Part shown: positions 46,946-58,084 of the stretch, in pieces
Position numbering within the stretch: position 1 is the stretch's first letter
Layout of the letters: each line of letters starts with the position of its first letter
Assembly (NCBI GenBank): GCA_948470475.1
Contig: OX419339.1
Location: forward strand, 18,075,075 to 18,139,074
Direction of reading: 5' to 3'
Source of the DNA: Galaxea fascicularis
Lineage: Eukaryota > Cnidaria > Anthozoa > Scleractinia > Euphylliidae
DNA length: 64,000 nucleotides
Notes under the pieces: model-generated
Seen by the model: only the letters and a program-made list of their open reading frames with translations
Database searches by the model: none
Told to the model about the DNA's origin: nothing
Made by a program: the position numbers and the translations under genes

Positions 46946-47485
46946 GTGGCATGTGAAGGATCTGGCAAATTATCTTGTGCCCTTGGTCGGTGGTAATAGT
47001 CATATTTCAATGGATCTAAAGCTAACTTTTGAATTAATATTAAAGGAATTCCTTTTGCTTGGTTTGAGAATTGAACCTTGAACGATCCGTAAAATGCTTG
47101 CCCATTATCAGTTATCCAAGATCACAAAGAAGTCATCATCGAGGGACATAAAATCGGATTTCTCTTTATAGTGGGGTTGACTGAGTTCATGCCTGTACAT
47201 GAAGTTCTGTGTGTACGTCTAGTCATCCAATCGGCCAGCTCCAACTGCTATGAGTGTCCATACACTCCCGAGCCAAACACACTTCAACTGCAGTCAAAGC
47301 CTGAAAAGAGCTTCCCCACATCTCATCTACATCTACATAGTTTCAGCACTCGGCAAACTCCACCTTGACTTACGGCCGTTTATGCGTGTGGCCTTAAACA
47401 TCATAAGCCTTTTTTGGGATATCATGTCAAGCCGGCCACTTGCTGTGCTTTCGACTAAGAACTGCCAATCACTCACCGACTGTTA

Positions 47486-48610
47486 AGCCCAGATCAAATG
47501 CCGTACTTAACATGTGCCGAACTTAAGTTCATGTGAAGTTCGGCGTTTGACCCACTAATTAAGTTCGACTGATTTGGTTCGTCCAAGGCGTTTTTCACGG
47601 CAGGCCAGGCGGGAATAACGGCTCAAGGTGGAGTTTGGGTCGAACGCTGATCTTCACATTAGCCGAACCAAATGCATACTGAATCATGTCAGTGTATTTC
47701 AATGTATAACGCCCGGTTCAAACGTCACATTTCACATGTGCCGAATATAACTCCTGTTTTAGTCGACTAAAATAATTAAATGCGACATTTGACATTTCCC
47801 AGTCTCCTCTCGGACTGGCTGCGTCCAAAATTTCAAATTTAAAAAAATACTTGCTGGACAAAGACTACCCGTGCAATCTAATAGGAAGGGCCACAGCGCT
47901 GAAACAGAGCAACGAGGAAAAAGAAAGAAATCTAGCTTTTTGTAACACAATACCAACCGTCAATATCGACCTTAACAGAGGCCTTACTCAAAAAATGGCA
48001 CCTCGTACAAAATCAACCGTCACTTCACCAGATATTCAAAATATGAAAAGTTTTCAAAATATGTTTCACGCCGACAAGGATTGTGCAGTCTGTCACCCCT
48101 TGCGTTTTCACACTCATACAATAATAATTGCTGCATTTCAAATAAGTATATTTTGTTTTTAAAAAGCACGAACTCCACATTCCTTCGCCTCCCGCCATTT
48201 TTGAAAGAGCTATTTGGACTCTTCTGCGCATGGCAGTTACGGTTGTGCTTACAAAATGAATCATGATAATTTACTATAATTTATGCATTATATTCGGCAC
48301 ATGTGAAAAGCGACGTCTGAATCAAATGTCGAATATTCGACTGTTTCCGAAAAACAAAAGACTGCATGCATAAATAATGTAGGGACCTCTGCGGAAATCT
48401 TGCCTTCTCGAGTTATATTCGGCACGAGTGAAATGCGACGTTTGAACCGGGCCTAAGTAAGCCTCAAACTGTTTATTTTCAGTCATGGCCTAGTTATGTT
48501 CGGCTGAATTAAGTTCGATGTTTGACTCAATAGGCGAACTTAACTAATTTGGGTCGACCTAAATTGCAATTAAGTTCGGCTCATGTGAAGTACGGTGTTT
48601 GACATGGGCC
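47486..48610. mobile_element. Harbinger-like MITE (outer)
   Basis: The left end AGCCCAGATCAAATGCCGTA and the right end (reverse complement GGCCCATGTCAAACACCGTA) are inverted repeats continuing through TTCACATGAGCCGAACTTAA. TTA flanks both ends (47483-47485 and 48611-48613). The 5'-GGCC start and 3-bp TTA duplication indicate PIF/Harbinger. It is interrupted by the related element at 47710-48453; without that it would be about 378 bp. Confidence 0.85.
47710..48453. mobile_element. Harbinger-like MITE (inner, nested)
   Basis: The left end CGCCCGGTTCAAACGTCACA and the right end (reverse complement GGCCCGGTTCAAACGTCGCA) pair over about 43 bp, including TTTCAC-TGTGCCGAATATAAC. TAA flanks both ends (47707-47709, 48454-48456). 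Its ends resemble those of its host element (GGCCC--TCAAA---CG, then CACATG-GCCGAA), so the two families are related. The interior frame at 47851-48162 (plus) has no known domain. Confidence 0.85.
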
Positions 48611-48976
48611 TTATCATTTTCTGTGGTACTGTATGGCAAAGCAGCTGATGACAAGCCCCCTCAAAATTTGAGCGGCTGTAGTGTCCATTACCTAGCGGGC
48701 TCGTTTCTACGAATTCGTTCAGATATCAATATATCAACCGAGATATAGTGATTTTAGATATCCTGCAACACGACCAGCATACAAATGTTACAGTTTGATT
48801 ATTCTGGAAGTGACTATTACAAATTGCAAGTTAAATTCCTAGCACACTGAATCATGTCTTGACTTTATGTTTTATATATCAAGATAAATCTCATTAAGTG
48901 GAGTATTAGGGCCGGATTCACGAAATCCTACCTAAAATGTGTCTCTAGGTACGCAGGACTTAAGGTGGGGTTTACC

Positions 48977-49185
48977 TGAATGGAATTTTGAGGAGTGTAA
49001 AGAAGGGATTGTATTGTTAAAAAAATGTTCTAAAACACCAACAGACAGTTGACACCCCACAAGGGTACTCCAGGTTGGTGTGGAACTGTTTTGGTGCCCC
49101 TCAACTAATTTTCAACCTTGAACCTTAGTTTGTTAAATCTTCAATACTTCCTATTGCCCGAAATTTAAGTAATCCTTTGAGACAA
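48977..49185. repeat. Direct repeat between the kinases (copy 2)
   Basis: Second copy of the repeat at 44836-45045. Beyond it, to 50089, lies the kinase-2 3' flank with no gene seen. Confidence 0.75.
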
Positions 49186-50089
49186 GCAAACCAAATTTAC
49201 TAAGAATCTCGGATATAAATACCTAAAACTCCAAATTTGACTGAAAAATCGCACTTCGTTGCTCAATTTTTATCAATAATGTTGATAAAAATCAAGATTG
49301 TTAACGCATCGTACGCTGACTAAACCATACGCTGAAAGTGGGGGCGAAGCATAAAATGGCAGGGCTACAGAAATTTTCAATTCAACGGGAGCAGGTTGTG
49401 AGCGACGCCTTTGGATTTTTCCAAGGTTCTTCTTAATAAGTTCTATATCTTCGCAATTTCATCCCGGGGAAAAAGATATTGCTTTGCCAGTTTTCATTTT
49501 ACACGACCAGAATACCAGAATGAATCGATTCCCTATTCTACTCAATCTACAAAACCATATTTTGCCTTTCTCCACCCCCGGATACCATTCGGTCACATCG
49601 GCCTTTACACCTTTAATAATCCTTGTCCTAATCCTTTTTGTGTACGTCTCAGGTCTACATGTATTTAGTATAAATCTACTAGCATTCTATCAGGAATGCT
49701 GGTCTCCGATAGAAATCTCGAGCTCATAATCTAATTGTTAAATAAAACGCTTTGATACAACCTATTTGTATTGACATTGAAAGCTCAGAATCCGTACAGT
49801 TACGACTACAAAACGCACTGTCATGAAAATATTAGAACTAAGATTGTGGAATACACTAATCTAATGTTTCAACGCGAAGCCTGAAGCTAGGACTAAGGTC
49901 TGGCTATCTATTGATTTCATGCATTCCTACTTAACACGTATTTTCACCGTCGTGATATTGTTTCTAAAACATATTTCTCAGCGAAAAAGATACGAGTCAC
50001 CCAGTTCAAAATTTCTGGACAGTATAAAGTATCGCAAAATGGATGCATAGCATTAGTTTTCCTGGTTTTTTTTCTATAAAAACGCAATA

Positions 50090-51070
50090 TTATGAGATTG
50101 TGCAGTAGGCTCTAGAAATTTCGGTCATCCAGAACTTAAGATCTTCTGCTAATTCTTCAAACACTGTGTGTACCTGTGCTGAGCTGGGTCGGTTGTCTTT
50201 GTTGTACTGCATCGCATCGAGAGTGATGTTTTGCATGGCATTGGAACCTTGTGCCTGGTTTGAGAACTCAATGCTGATGTCTGGATCAAACTTTACCATT
50301 GCATAGCCAAGACCAACTTTGCCGATACCACGGATCCCCCTGAACGCACCATAATACTTTTTTCCGTCAATTGTAGTGAAATCTCGTTCCAAGATCGCGA
50401 AGAAAATAATCCCAAGGGAAAAAACGTCGGCTTTCTCTGTGTAATGTTGCTGGTAAAATTCTGGAGCCATCCAATGTAAGGGGCCAGTCCCTGAGGTCAT
50501 ATAATACTGAGCATAGCTTGTCATCCACGAACCGCCTCCTCGAGTGTCAGTTCGTTTGAGGGCGATATACTCCCGAGCCAGGCCAAAGTCGGCTAATTTA
50601 ACATCTTCATCTGCGGTCAGCAACACATTATCTGGCTTTAAGTCTCGATGAACCACGCGGCGTGAATGGAGATATGCAAGGGCTGCGGCAGTTTGATGCA
50701 TCCATTTGAAATTCAGTAGGTCGCTGCTCGGTCGATTAAGGCGTTCATTTAAGTTGCCGCCAGCGCAATATTCTGTCAAAATCATCATGTGAAGGCCTTG
50801 AGAGTCACTGATCTGCTCTGCAGCAACAATTCGAATCACATTGTCGTGAGTGACTTGGCTCATCGTTTGTACCTCTCGAGTAGCATTGTGAATTTCTAAA
50901 GCATTCAAACAGAGCACATCTTTCATTGCGTAGTGGGTGGACGTCTCTTCGTCACGAACTTTGTAGACGACACCAAAAGCTCCGTTACCAAGTCTCTGCT
51001 GCAGTGTCAGTTCGTAGTCCTCTATGTACACCTTTGGCGGCTGAGGGACAAATCGTCTTGACATTAACAT
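50090..51070 (-). CDS. STK35/PDIK1L-like protein kinase with C-terminal CaaX box (second copy)
   Basis: An intronless 326-residue protein from ATG 51070, clearly paralogous to the kinase at 41658-42686: shared MKDVLCLN/LKDVLCLN after the catalytic Lys (Lys50 here), LTEYCAGGNLNERL, VHRDLKPDNVLLT, DFGLAREYIALKR, GTGPLHWMAPEF and HYTEKADVFSLGI. All catalytic motifs are intact (glycine loop GNGAFG 28-33, HRD, DFG). The last residues are SRAYCTIS, where C-T-I-S is a second, different CaaX-type end. It lacks the polybasic stretch of its partner and keeps only a few basic residues at the N-terminus (SRRF). Conservation of a terminal Cys-a-a-X in diverged copies argues it is functional. Family assignment is firm; membrane anchoring is inferred. 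Confidence 0.9.
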   Translation of the reverse strand: MLMSRRFVPQPPKVYIEDYELTLQQRLGNGAFGVVYKVRDEETSTHYAMKDVLCLNALEIHNATREVQTMSQVTHDNVIRIVAAEQISDSQGLHMMILTEYCAGGNLNERLNRPSSDLLNFKWMHQTAAALAYLHSRRVVHRDLKPDNVLLTADEDVKLADFGLAREYIALKRTDTRGGGSWMTSYAQYYMTSGTGPLHWMAPEFYQQHYTEKADVFSLGIIFFAILERDFTTIDGKKYYGAFRGIRGIGKVGLGYAMVKFDPDISIEFSNQAQGSNAMQNITLDAMQYNKDNRPSSAQVHTVFEELAEDLKFWMTEISRAYCTIS

Positions 51071-51891
51071 TGTGTCAGTACATGAAAGAACGTATCGCTA
51101 CTGATATCAGCAATCGCTAGTTCGCTTCAAAGCGGAAGAACTATTTTCTCAGAAAACGCCTTCTTTTCTTAGAAAACGTAACACCAGGGGGTTAAGGTGG
51201 GTTGGGAGGGTAGAGCGTGGAGCGGAAATTTGAGACGAGTAGCAAATCTTCAGTTGACCATTTAACGGTGGGTTCGAAGAATTTCAAACGTTTACTGTCC
51301 TTTACCGAGGGTATTCTCTTATTTGTTTTAATCGAGAATAATACAGAATAAGACAGAATGCGCGACTGGAAGAAAGAATTCCAACAAATAAGGTTGTTTT
51401 GCATAATTTGTCACATAATAAAGTCAGGGAAGATAGAAACATGAGGTTTTCCGAGGTATAATAGGCCCTTGCTTTATCAATTACTAATATAATTCCACAT
51501 AGTAGTTATCTGTCAACTGATATAAGAAATTGCATTTTTTTTGTATGAAGGTTGAAGTTGTAAATAATAACTTTTTGCTTTTGATATTTTGCCTTCAAGT
51601 ATTACTTACGGTGAGTGTTTACTGAAACCGGGGCCACCCAGACAATGAAAACCAATCAGAAGGCAGAACTGAAACAATAAGGTTTTTTACTTTTTCAAAT
51701 CCAGCCAATCAAATGTCCGGTACAAGGCAATGAAATCTCAACTTGTTCGTTGACCGGTGATGTTTACGCGACTACGGTGTCGGTTAAATGTCAAGCTCAA
51801 ACCGGTAGTACTTTCATGTGCTTGCGGCTTCAGGAAGAATTATATGCCGCACTCAATTTATTTTAGATCGTTGGTTGATTTAAAAAATAAA

Positions 51892-52022
51892 ACACAAAGA
51901 TTTTGGTATTCGCGAATTCGCTCTGACGAAGGGCTAGCGCTCGAAACGTCAGCTTTTAGAATTCCTGTACGGTGGTCAATTTACATTTATCAACTCTGTT
52001 GATAGTACCAAAATCTTTGTGT
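51892..52022 (+). mobile_element. Foldback segment, possible Penelope-like element tail
   Basis: ACACAAAGATTTTGGTA at 51892-51908 is perfectly inverted at 52006-52022. Between them lies GACGAAGGGCTAGCGCTCGA followed by AACGTC, part of a repeat I believe is common in anthozoan genomes and attributed to Penelope-like retroelements (recollection, not checked). The plus frame reads SDEGLALETSAFRIPVRWS. See the hammerhead-like motif at 51914-51964. Confidence 0.45.
51914..51964 (+). ncRNA. Hammerhead-ribozyme-like motif (type I layout)
   Basis: In order: stem-I strand GAATTC-GCT (51914-51922), CTGACGA (51923-51929, fits core CUGANGA), one extra A, a 4-bp stem II GGGC/GCTC with a TAGC loop, GAAA (51943-51946), a C then GTC (51948-51950), and the other stem-I strand AGC...GAATTC (51951-51964) with a TTTTA internal loop. 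ACGT at stem III is self-complementary, as in minimal hammerheads proposed to act as dimers. The extra A between the core and stem II may abolish activity. No cleavage data. Confidence 0.4.
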
Positions 52023-52030
52023 ACTATTTC

Positions 52031-52066
<36 letters not shown>

Positions 52067-52117
52067 TCCCCTTTATTAAAAAATAAAAGTTGTGTAAGAG
52101 TGCCACATCATATTCAG

Positions 52118-52183
52118 GGGGGGGGGGGGGAAAGAGATTTGGAAAATTGTGCGTACCAGTGGAAAAATCCTGGCTACGCCCCT
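52118..52183. mobile_element. Deleted hAT-like remnant
   Basis: A 66-bp insert begins with CAGGGGG and ends TGGCTACGCCCCTG, the inverted counterpart of CAGGGGCGTAGCCA, a common hAT-type end. The interior is reduced to a G-run and about 35 bp. It sits at the 3' edge of the LINE fragment that follows. Confidence 0.4.
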
Positions 52184-53343
52184 GGTTATTGGATTTGCCT
52201 TACAATCATTTGCCTCGGTGGTTGAAGGATCGCACGTTAAATGGTTTACCGATAGCCAGGCGAAGCTATCTAATTTAACCCCATCGAACAAAATACGTTG
52301 GCTACACCCTGACACATATGACGAAAACCACTCTAGAGCCTTTCCGCGTAGACCAAAGCTTGTATTCAAGCGTCTAAGTAAAATTCCATGATCCACTGTG
52401 TCGAATGAAGGACAAGTAGTGTAACAGGCTGCGAGTTCATATTTAAAAGAATATCATTAGCGACTTTGACTAACGCTGTCTCCGTACTGTGGTATCAACG
52501 ATATGCAGTTTGTAACAGTGGATAAAGACCTCACCGAACGATGCGATGTGGTCTGTTCTGGGACGCAAGTTCTTAAACACTGAATCAAACCCAGTTTCTT
52601 CAGCAGCGGTAGAACCACAGCCTCTTTCCAGCTTAGAGGAAATGTTCCTGAATCCAAAGAGATGTTAATTGTCTTCATAATCACTGGAATAAGAGGCTCA
52701 GTACAAGACTTTAGAGATGTGGGGATAGGATCGAGTCAGCAAGATGTAGATTTAGAGTTCGTAATTAGCATGCGCACATCGTCTTCGGTCAGTGGCGTAA
52801 ATTTTTCAATAAATAATGGAGTTGGCGGGGCGAATCGCTATTGGTAATACTATCATCCGGGACAGCACACTGATCAAGCTCATCTCGTAGTCGGGTAACT
52901 TTTTGGACGAAGCGCCTCCCCAAGTCATTTGCAAGCGCTGATTTATCCGCATAGTCTGAGAAGGTTGGTGTGTTCTTTTCCACTTAAAGGTCTTTCACAG
53001 CTCGAAATAACTTTCCTTGATGATCAGCATTTTGATCGACGAATTCAGCATGAAAAGCTGATTTATCTTCTTTTAGTAAATGCGTGACACAAATTTTGTG
53101 TCTTTTAAATGAGTCTAGATCAGCGGTAGTCCCAGTAGACCTTCATCTCCTTTCGGCACGCTTACGCTCTCTCTTGGCTTCGCGGATTTCATCCGAGTAC
53201 CAAGGCACTTGGCGTCTAACTGTCACAGTCAGTTTGGTCTTAAGAAGAACATATCGATCTAGCAGTTCAGCTAGTGTAGTGTTAAAGCAGTCTATCATCT
53301 TGTCAACATAGGATGGAGAGTTCTGACTCGATTCTGACACAAT
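52184..53343 (-). mobile_element. CR1/L2-like LINE fragment, broken
   Basis: From right to left on the minus strand: the endonuclease/RT linker (53340-53143, VDKMIDCFNTTLAELLDRYV, ending RKRAERR), a middle block (52983-52789, FSDYADKSALANDLGRRFVQ), the first RT block (52684-52457, SLDSGTFPLSWKEAVVLPLL) and a later RT block (52396-52280, DHGILLRRLNTSFGLRGKAL). Frames are interrupted between blocks and the YADD region is gone. It is related to the better copy at 60990-62740. Confidence 0.8.
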
Positions 53344-55704
53344 CTAGAGGCAGACAGATCCTCTTTAAATGCTGTAGTATCAATAGCTTTGGTTTTCCTG
53401 TAAGACACCTCCTTCCTGAACAGTTGCCGTTTTGAAGTGTTGATTGAGAATTTAAAAAATGCAGCAAAAGAAACTTTAGCCAAACTTTAAAAAATTCAAA
53501 CTAAAGTTTCCTGGAGTAAGTTGATCGGTTTGTAGCAACCGGGTTCAGTTTGCTAAGATAAGTAGGAGAGTGGAAAATGCTGCCGATGACAAGAATATTG
53601 TCGATGTTCCCTCGACTGACACTTTATCTCCCGCCATTGTTAAGCGACCTAAGACACTTGTGCTTGACTTTCTGTGTTCTTATTTCAAGGAAAGGATGAA
53701 TAGAGCGAGAACAAAGGCAAAAATAAAAGACAATGAGTGGAGGGATGGAACGCTGAATTGCCGAGATCCGAAGCATAGAGCGTATGGAGGGTAGGGGTGG
53801 GGGGTAGTCTCGTCTCGTTTTGTTCTCCTCTCTCCAGCCTCCCCGTTCTGTTTATAGATTGTACACTTGACTATATCCGGAAAGGAACTGCTAGCTGTCT
53901 AGTGGAACTGAGGATGGTTATAAGGCTCTACATTGACTCAGCCGGCTGGTGTGGAACATATTCCAGCCAATTATATTATACATAGTGTACTTTACCATGA
54001 ACTGTCCATGTTTGTTGAGTGACCATTAGATGATGTCATGGTAATGGGATAAAAGAGCAGATAGTCTGGTGAACAAAACATCTGTTCACGGTAACGTCTC
54101 CAGGTATCAGTCGATAAGTTCTAAGTCATAATGCACGAATAGAGAGATTTTCATTAAGAGAACGATCAATATTGCGATAGCAAAGGTAAACGTGGAAAGG
54201 TGGTTAAGCATGTCGAAACCTATGTAAATCTATTCAGGCATGTCAGGAACATCAAAACAAGTTTGACCGCTTGTCTTCATGAATGGGCCATTTCCGAGTT
54301 CGCTTGAGCCTCTTCTTCAAGTCAAAGTGCGAAAGTTTTGTGATGGTAATAAGTTCAGCCTTCCATATGAGCGAAAATTCATTTTCATTACAAAGACTTA
54401 GCACTTAGACTCGCTTTGAAATAGAGGCTCAAGCGATCTCGGAAATGGCCTATTGTTTTATGACAAAGCTATATAATCCTTGTCAGTAGCATGGACTGCT
54501 CTCACTGAACATCAGACTTGAAGAGAAGTCAAGTTTCTAATTGATTACTTAGTCGCTAATGCACCCCACGTAATTAGTCTGCGTGTATCTGCACGTGTTT
54601 ACAACGTAATGGTGACTCAAAATGGTCTTAATTGCTGGAACAAATGAGGTTGCAAGGAGTATCCTTCCTAGATGTTAGGTCCTTTCTTCATGGTCTCGTA
54701 TCGCACACACTGAAATGAAAGCAACTGGATAAAGTAACGGCGCAAACCACCCCTCCCTTCCCGGCAGTCGCTTGTCTCTGCTTATTACCCTTACTCAATC
54801 CTTACTGGGTTACGCTTACGTGACGTACTGTGTCGTTTGTTGCACCGCTGACCACAGAGTGTGAAGTAACATCGTGACGAATTTGATACAAAGCTGCTGC
54901 AGGGCTGCAGTGGCTGCCACAGTTGGGGGATATCGGGCGGTCAAAAGCTCCAAGTGGTTGGCAGTGAAATCAGTGCCTGATGCGATGCTACCTGAGATTC
55001 GTTTTGATGGTGAGTTTGTCATTATTACTATTAGTCTTAAAATTGTTGACAATATATCTCAACTGGTCGGTGTTTTAGGAGCTTCATCCTTCCTTGCTTT
55101 ATGAGTGTGCTTGTCTGTTTCGAGTCGCCTCCGTGAATTCCCCGTCGAACAGAATTGGCAAAACTAGCCCCAGATGCAATATACCCGCTGGAGGACTTCA
55201 TTTCAGCAAGCACAAACGTCAGCAAATAAAACAAGTTTTGTGAAATAACATCCAGTATTTACGCCGAGCTGTAAAAACGGTGAGGGTGAGATTACATGGC
55301 TTCCACGGTTTCTCACGGTCAAAAACTTCTATTTACGTTCTTTCGCTCCCAAATGCGCATACAGGGCGATATGTGCGTTGAAAATAGTGTTACTACTTTT
55401 AATAATTGCTGCTTGCTTAACTTTAGTTACGTTATCATACAAATCAACTGGTTGGTTTCCCCCTTGGTTTAGGCTTAGAGAAGCACAACGGCGCTGAGCA
55501 GAGGGAGGGGAAGCCTGCACGCAAGTCTTAGAATATCTAATGTCTGCGTTTTGGATTTTAACTTCCGGCACGCGCTGATTGGTTGACATTTGACAGTTAA
55601 AAAGACAAGTTCTGCGCGGAGGTCTTGTGGGAGGTAGCCGTGATTTAGTAAGACGTGTGATTTAGTAAGGCTCTCCGTTCCTGTGTCCCCACCATCCCAC
55701 CGCC
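53344..55704. other. Intergenic, repeats only
   Basis: Contains the MITE at 54286-54450. A 74-codon frame at 53570-53794 (plus, starting MENAADDKNIVDVP) is hydrophilic and unrecognised. Two similar short stretches, near 54970 and 55175, hint at an old duplication. I call no gene. Confidence 0.5.
54286..54450. mobile_element. Intact MITE, GGCCATTTCCGAG ends
   Basis: GGCCATTTCCGAGTTCGCTT on the left pairs with the right end (reverse complement GGCCATTTCCGAGATCGCTT). The arms extend through GAGCCTCT and CGAGTCTAAGTGC-like sequence to nearly half the 165-bp element. It is the same family as the split copy at 27121-27815. No clear target duplication was found. Confidence 0.8.
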
Positions 55705-55709
55705 TTATT

Positions 55710-56519
55710 CAGGGTCCGACAAATTTTAGGCCTGGATGCCCGGGACAAGTTGAACAGAATGCCGGGCAAGTGTTTTATTTCTAGAAAAAGCCCGCCGGGT
55801 CGTAGCATTTGAGTTACAAGCAATTTCGCGCAACGAATTTTAGATAAACAAGTATTAAATGTTTACCTTGAGTGATTCTCATCAAAGCCTTTCGAAATGC
55901 AATAAATACGTATCACTTTTTTTTTACTTTTCAATTGCCATTTTACATCTCTTCGTGAGTTTCATACCCAGTACTTTCCCGCGTAAACCTCTGAAGGCCT
56001 GGCTGCCACACCCCTTATAACATGTTTTTCCGCCATATCGTGAATCAAAGTTGAAGGTGCGATTGATTATAATTTATGTATAATCCTGCAACACTGTTTG
56101 TGCTCCGGGTACGACAAAGTGAAAGGCGAAATGTGTTGAATTCAACAAGGAATATGATGGAAACAAATGCAGACGGGTGTTCCAACCGAAATAGTTGGAA
56201 GAGTTTTTGTGGCTGGCAATAGACACAACACACGGTGTAAAATATGCTATGCGTGGCCAAATGTTTTGGACCCAAAGAGCCCACTGGTAATGGGAAGCGA
56301 CAAATTTCGAAAGGGTCCCCTTTATGCCCATGCTAAGAGTGCGAATCACATTGCCTGTGTGTTGAAAAATGACTGCATGAACTGATTTGCTACAGTTCAA
56401 TGAATTGCTGGTCCTCTACCATTATTAACTGGGGCAACTAACTCATTCTGGTGGGCAAGTGATTTTGACATGCCACATGCCCAGGGACAAGTTTTGTCAA
56501 AAATATTTGTCGGACCCTG
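55710..56519. mobile_element. hAT-like element keeping a transposase zinc-finger fragment
   Basis: CAGGGTCCGACAAAT at both ends (right end inverted) is flanked by TTATT on each side. A plus-strand frame (56167-56385) contains CKICYAW, FRKGPLYAHAKSANH and a Cys two residues after the His, matching the N-terminal TTF/BED-like zinc finger of ZNF862/KIAA1586-type hAT transposases. The catalytic part is absent. Confidence 0.75.
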
Positions 56520-56539
56520 TTATTGAACGGGGAGCCTGT

Positions 56540-57600
56540 TTGCAGGCTACATAAGTGACGCATGAAACATGGTGTTGTCTTACACAGTTTCAGTAAACAC
56601 TTAGGTGGGAAAGTATCACACGTGAGTATTTGTTTCACAAAGCAGAAAATACCGTATTATCTTAATAAAATCTACCAATTTCAATACACTGTTGTTTTGT
56701 TTGATGTATAGTAGTTTTCCAGACTGGTTTTGGGGTTTTTTGGCAGCTACTTCTATCACATGGGTTTTCCTCAGAGTTGATAAAAAAAATTTGACAAAGC
56801 TTCCAGTAATGACGATTATCATTGGTCTCCCTCTGCGTCCTTGACCTTGACAGAAATCCCACGTGGGGACCCCTGGAGCAAATTTATTTGTCTGTCGACC
56901 ACTTCCCACCTACCGCCCCTGTTGGGATAAGTTTTGTAACCCAGCATGCCTCTGGAAAGTTTAATGTGTCCATGGCGCTCTGGCCGAGCCTATTGACAAA
57001 ATTAATCGGGGAAGCTAATTCACAGAAAGAACTTTCAAGCAGGAGGTGTGGCTGTAGTTTTGGGTTAAGATTGGGCTAATAGGAAGTGCTTACATCTCTT
57101 CTTCGATCATGTGGGGGAAATGGGTAAGCAGTTATGTTTTCAACGCTTTTTTTCTTCGCTCTGAGTGGCTAACAATCTGTAAGGAGTGTTCTGCCTTGCG
57201 TTTCACTTTTCTGTAGGAAATCAAAATTAAGAAATCCGGCTGAAATGCCCTAAAACCAGCCTAGAAAACTACTATACATCAAACAAGACACCAGTGTATC
57301 GAAATAGGCTGATTTTATTAAGTTGGTATGGCATTTCGGTGCTTTCAGTAAGCACTGACGGCCAACGAAAGGCGTCAGCTACTTCACTTACAGAAGTCGG
57401 GTACTTTTCCCCCTAAATTTAAGTAATCAAAGAAAGATTCTTTGTATTAAATTAAAGTAAAACTGGTTACTTTTCTCTAACCAGCTGCCTACTTCAAATT
57501 TTATTGAAACTCCTGGTATTTTCTGCTTTGTAAAACAAATACTTGCATGTGATACTGTGTAACACAATACCATGTTTTATGCATCACTTATGTTGAGCTT
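56540..57600. repeat. ~1-kb foldback inverted repeat
   Basis: The left arm, about 56550-56775 (ATAAGTGACGCATGAAACAT, TTTCACAAAGCAGAAAATAC, TGATGTATAGTAGTTTTCCA), is repeated inverted at about 57215-57598. The arms have small indels and the right arm carries an extra block around 57330-57490 (GCTTTCAGTAAGCACTGACG). The interior lacks coding content. It starts only about 20 bp after the hAT-like element ends. Confidence 0.75.
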
Positions 57601-58013
57601 GGGGTGCCTGTGGTCACAGCCCAAAAACAGACACTCATGGTTTAGATTATATTATTATAGATTAGATTTTAGTGTATCAGCCTAGTGCACATGACCAACA
57701 TTTCTTGTGGTGAATCAAGCTGTATTACCCAATGAACACAGACAAACCTCGCATGCCAAGTGGTTTGATTACTGGTCCCAAATATTTTCTTCCTCATTTT
57801 ATCATAATTCTTCCTTTGGAGGACTGCAGTTTTTGGTTGTAAAAACCCTTTTTTATCCAGAGAATTTTTTCGAAAATTATTCAAACTTTTCTTGTTCATT
57901 TTTTACAAACAATAGAACAACTTGTACATAACACAAGTGCAGTATGCACCACTTTTGCATTAATACAAGTGCAATAAATGATTATTACGTTTAATTGTTT
58001 TTCTCCAATTCAG

Positions 58014-58084
58014 ATGCACCAGTTGAGGGCCTCAAAGGCATACAAGAGAAGAATGTGGAACAAACTCCAGTGCTGTTTATCTAG
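58014..58084 (+). CDS. Candidate 3'-terminal coding exon
   Basis: After a strong acceptor (TTTTTCTCCAATTCAG) an open stretch reads APVEGLKGIQEKNVEQTPVL-FI then TAG. A donor (GAAG/GTAAGT) lies in the following non-coding part. It looks like the end of a real protein, but no upstream exon on this strand could be found, so it may be a relic. Confidence 0.25.

Noticed and set aside
47851..48162. 103-codon plus-strand frame
   Set aside because: Lies inside the inner Harbinger-like MITE and resembles no transposase or accessory protein.
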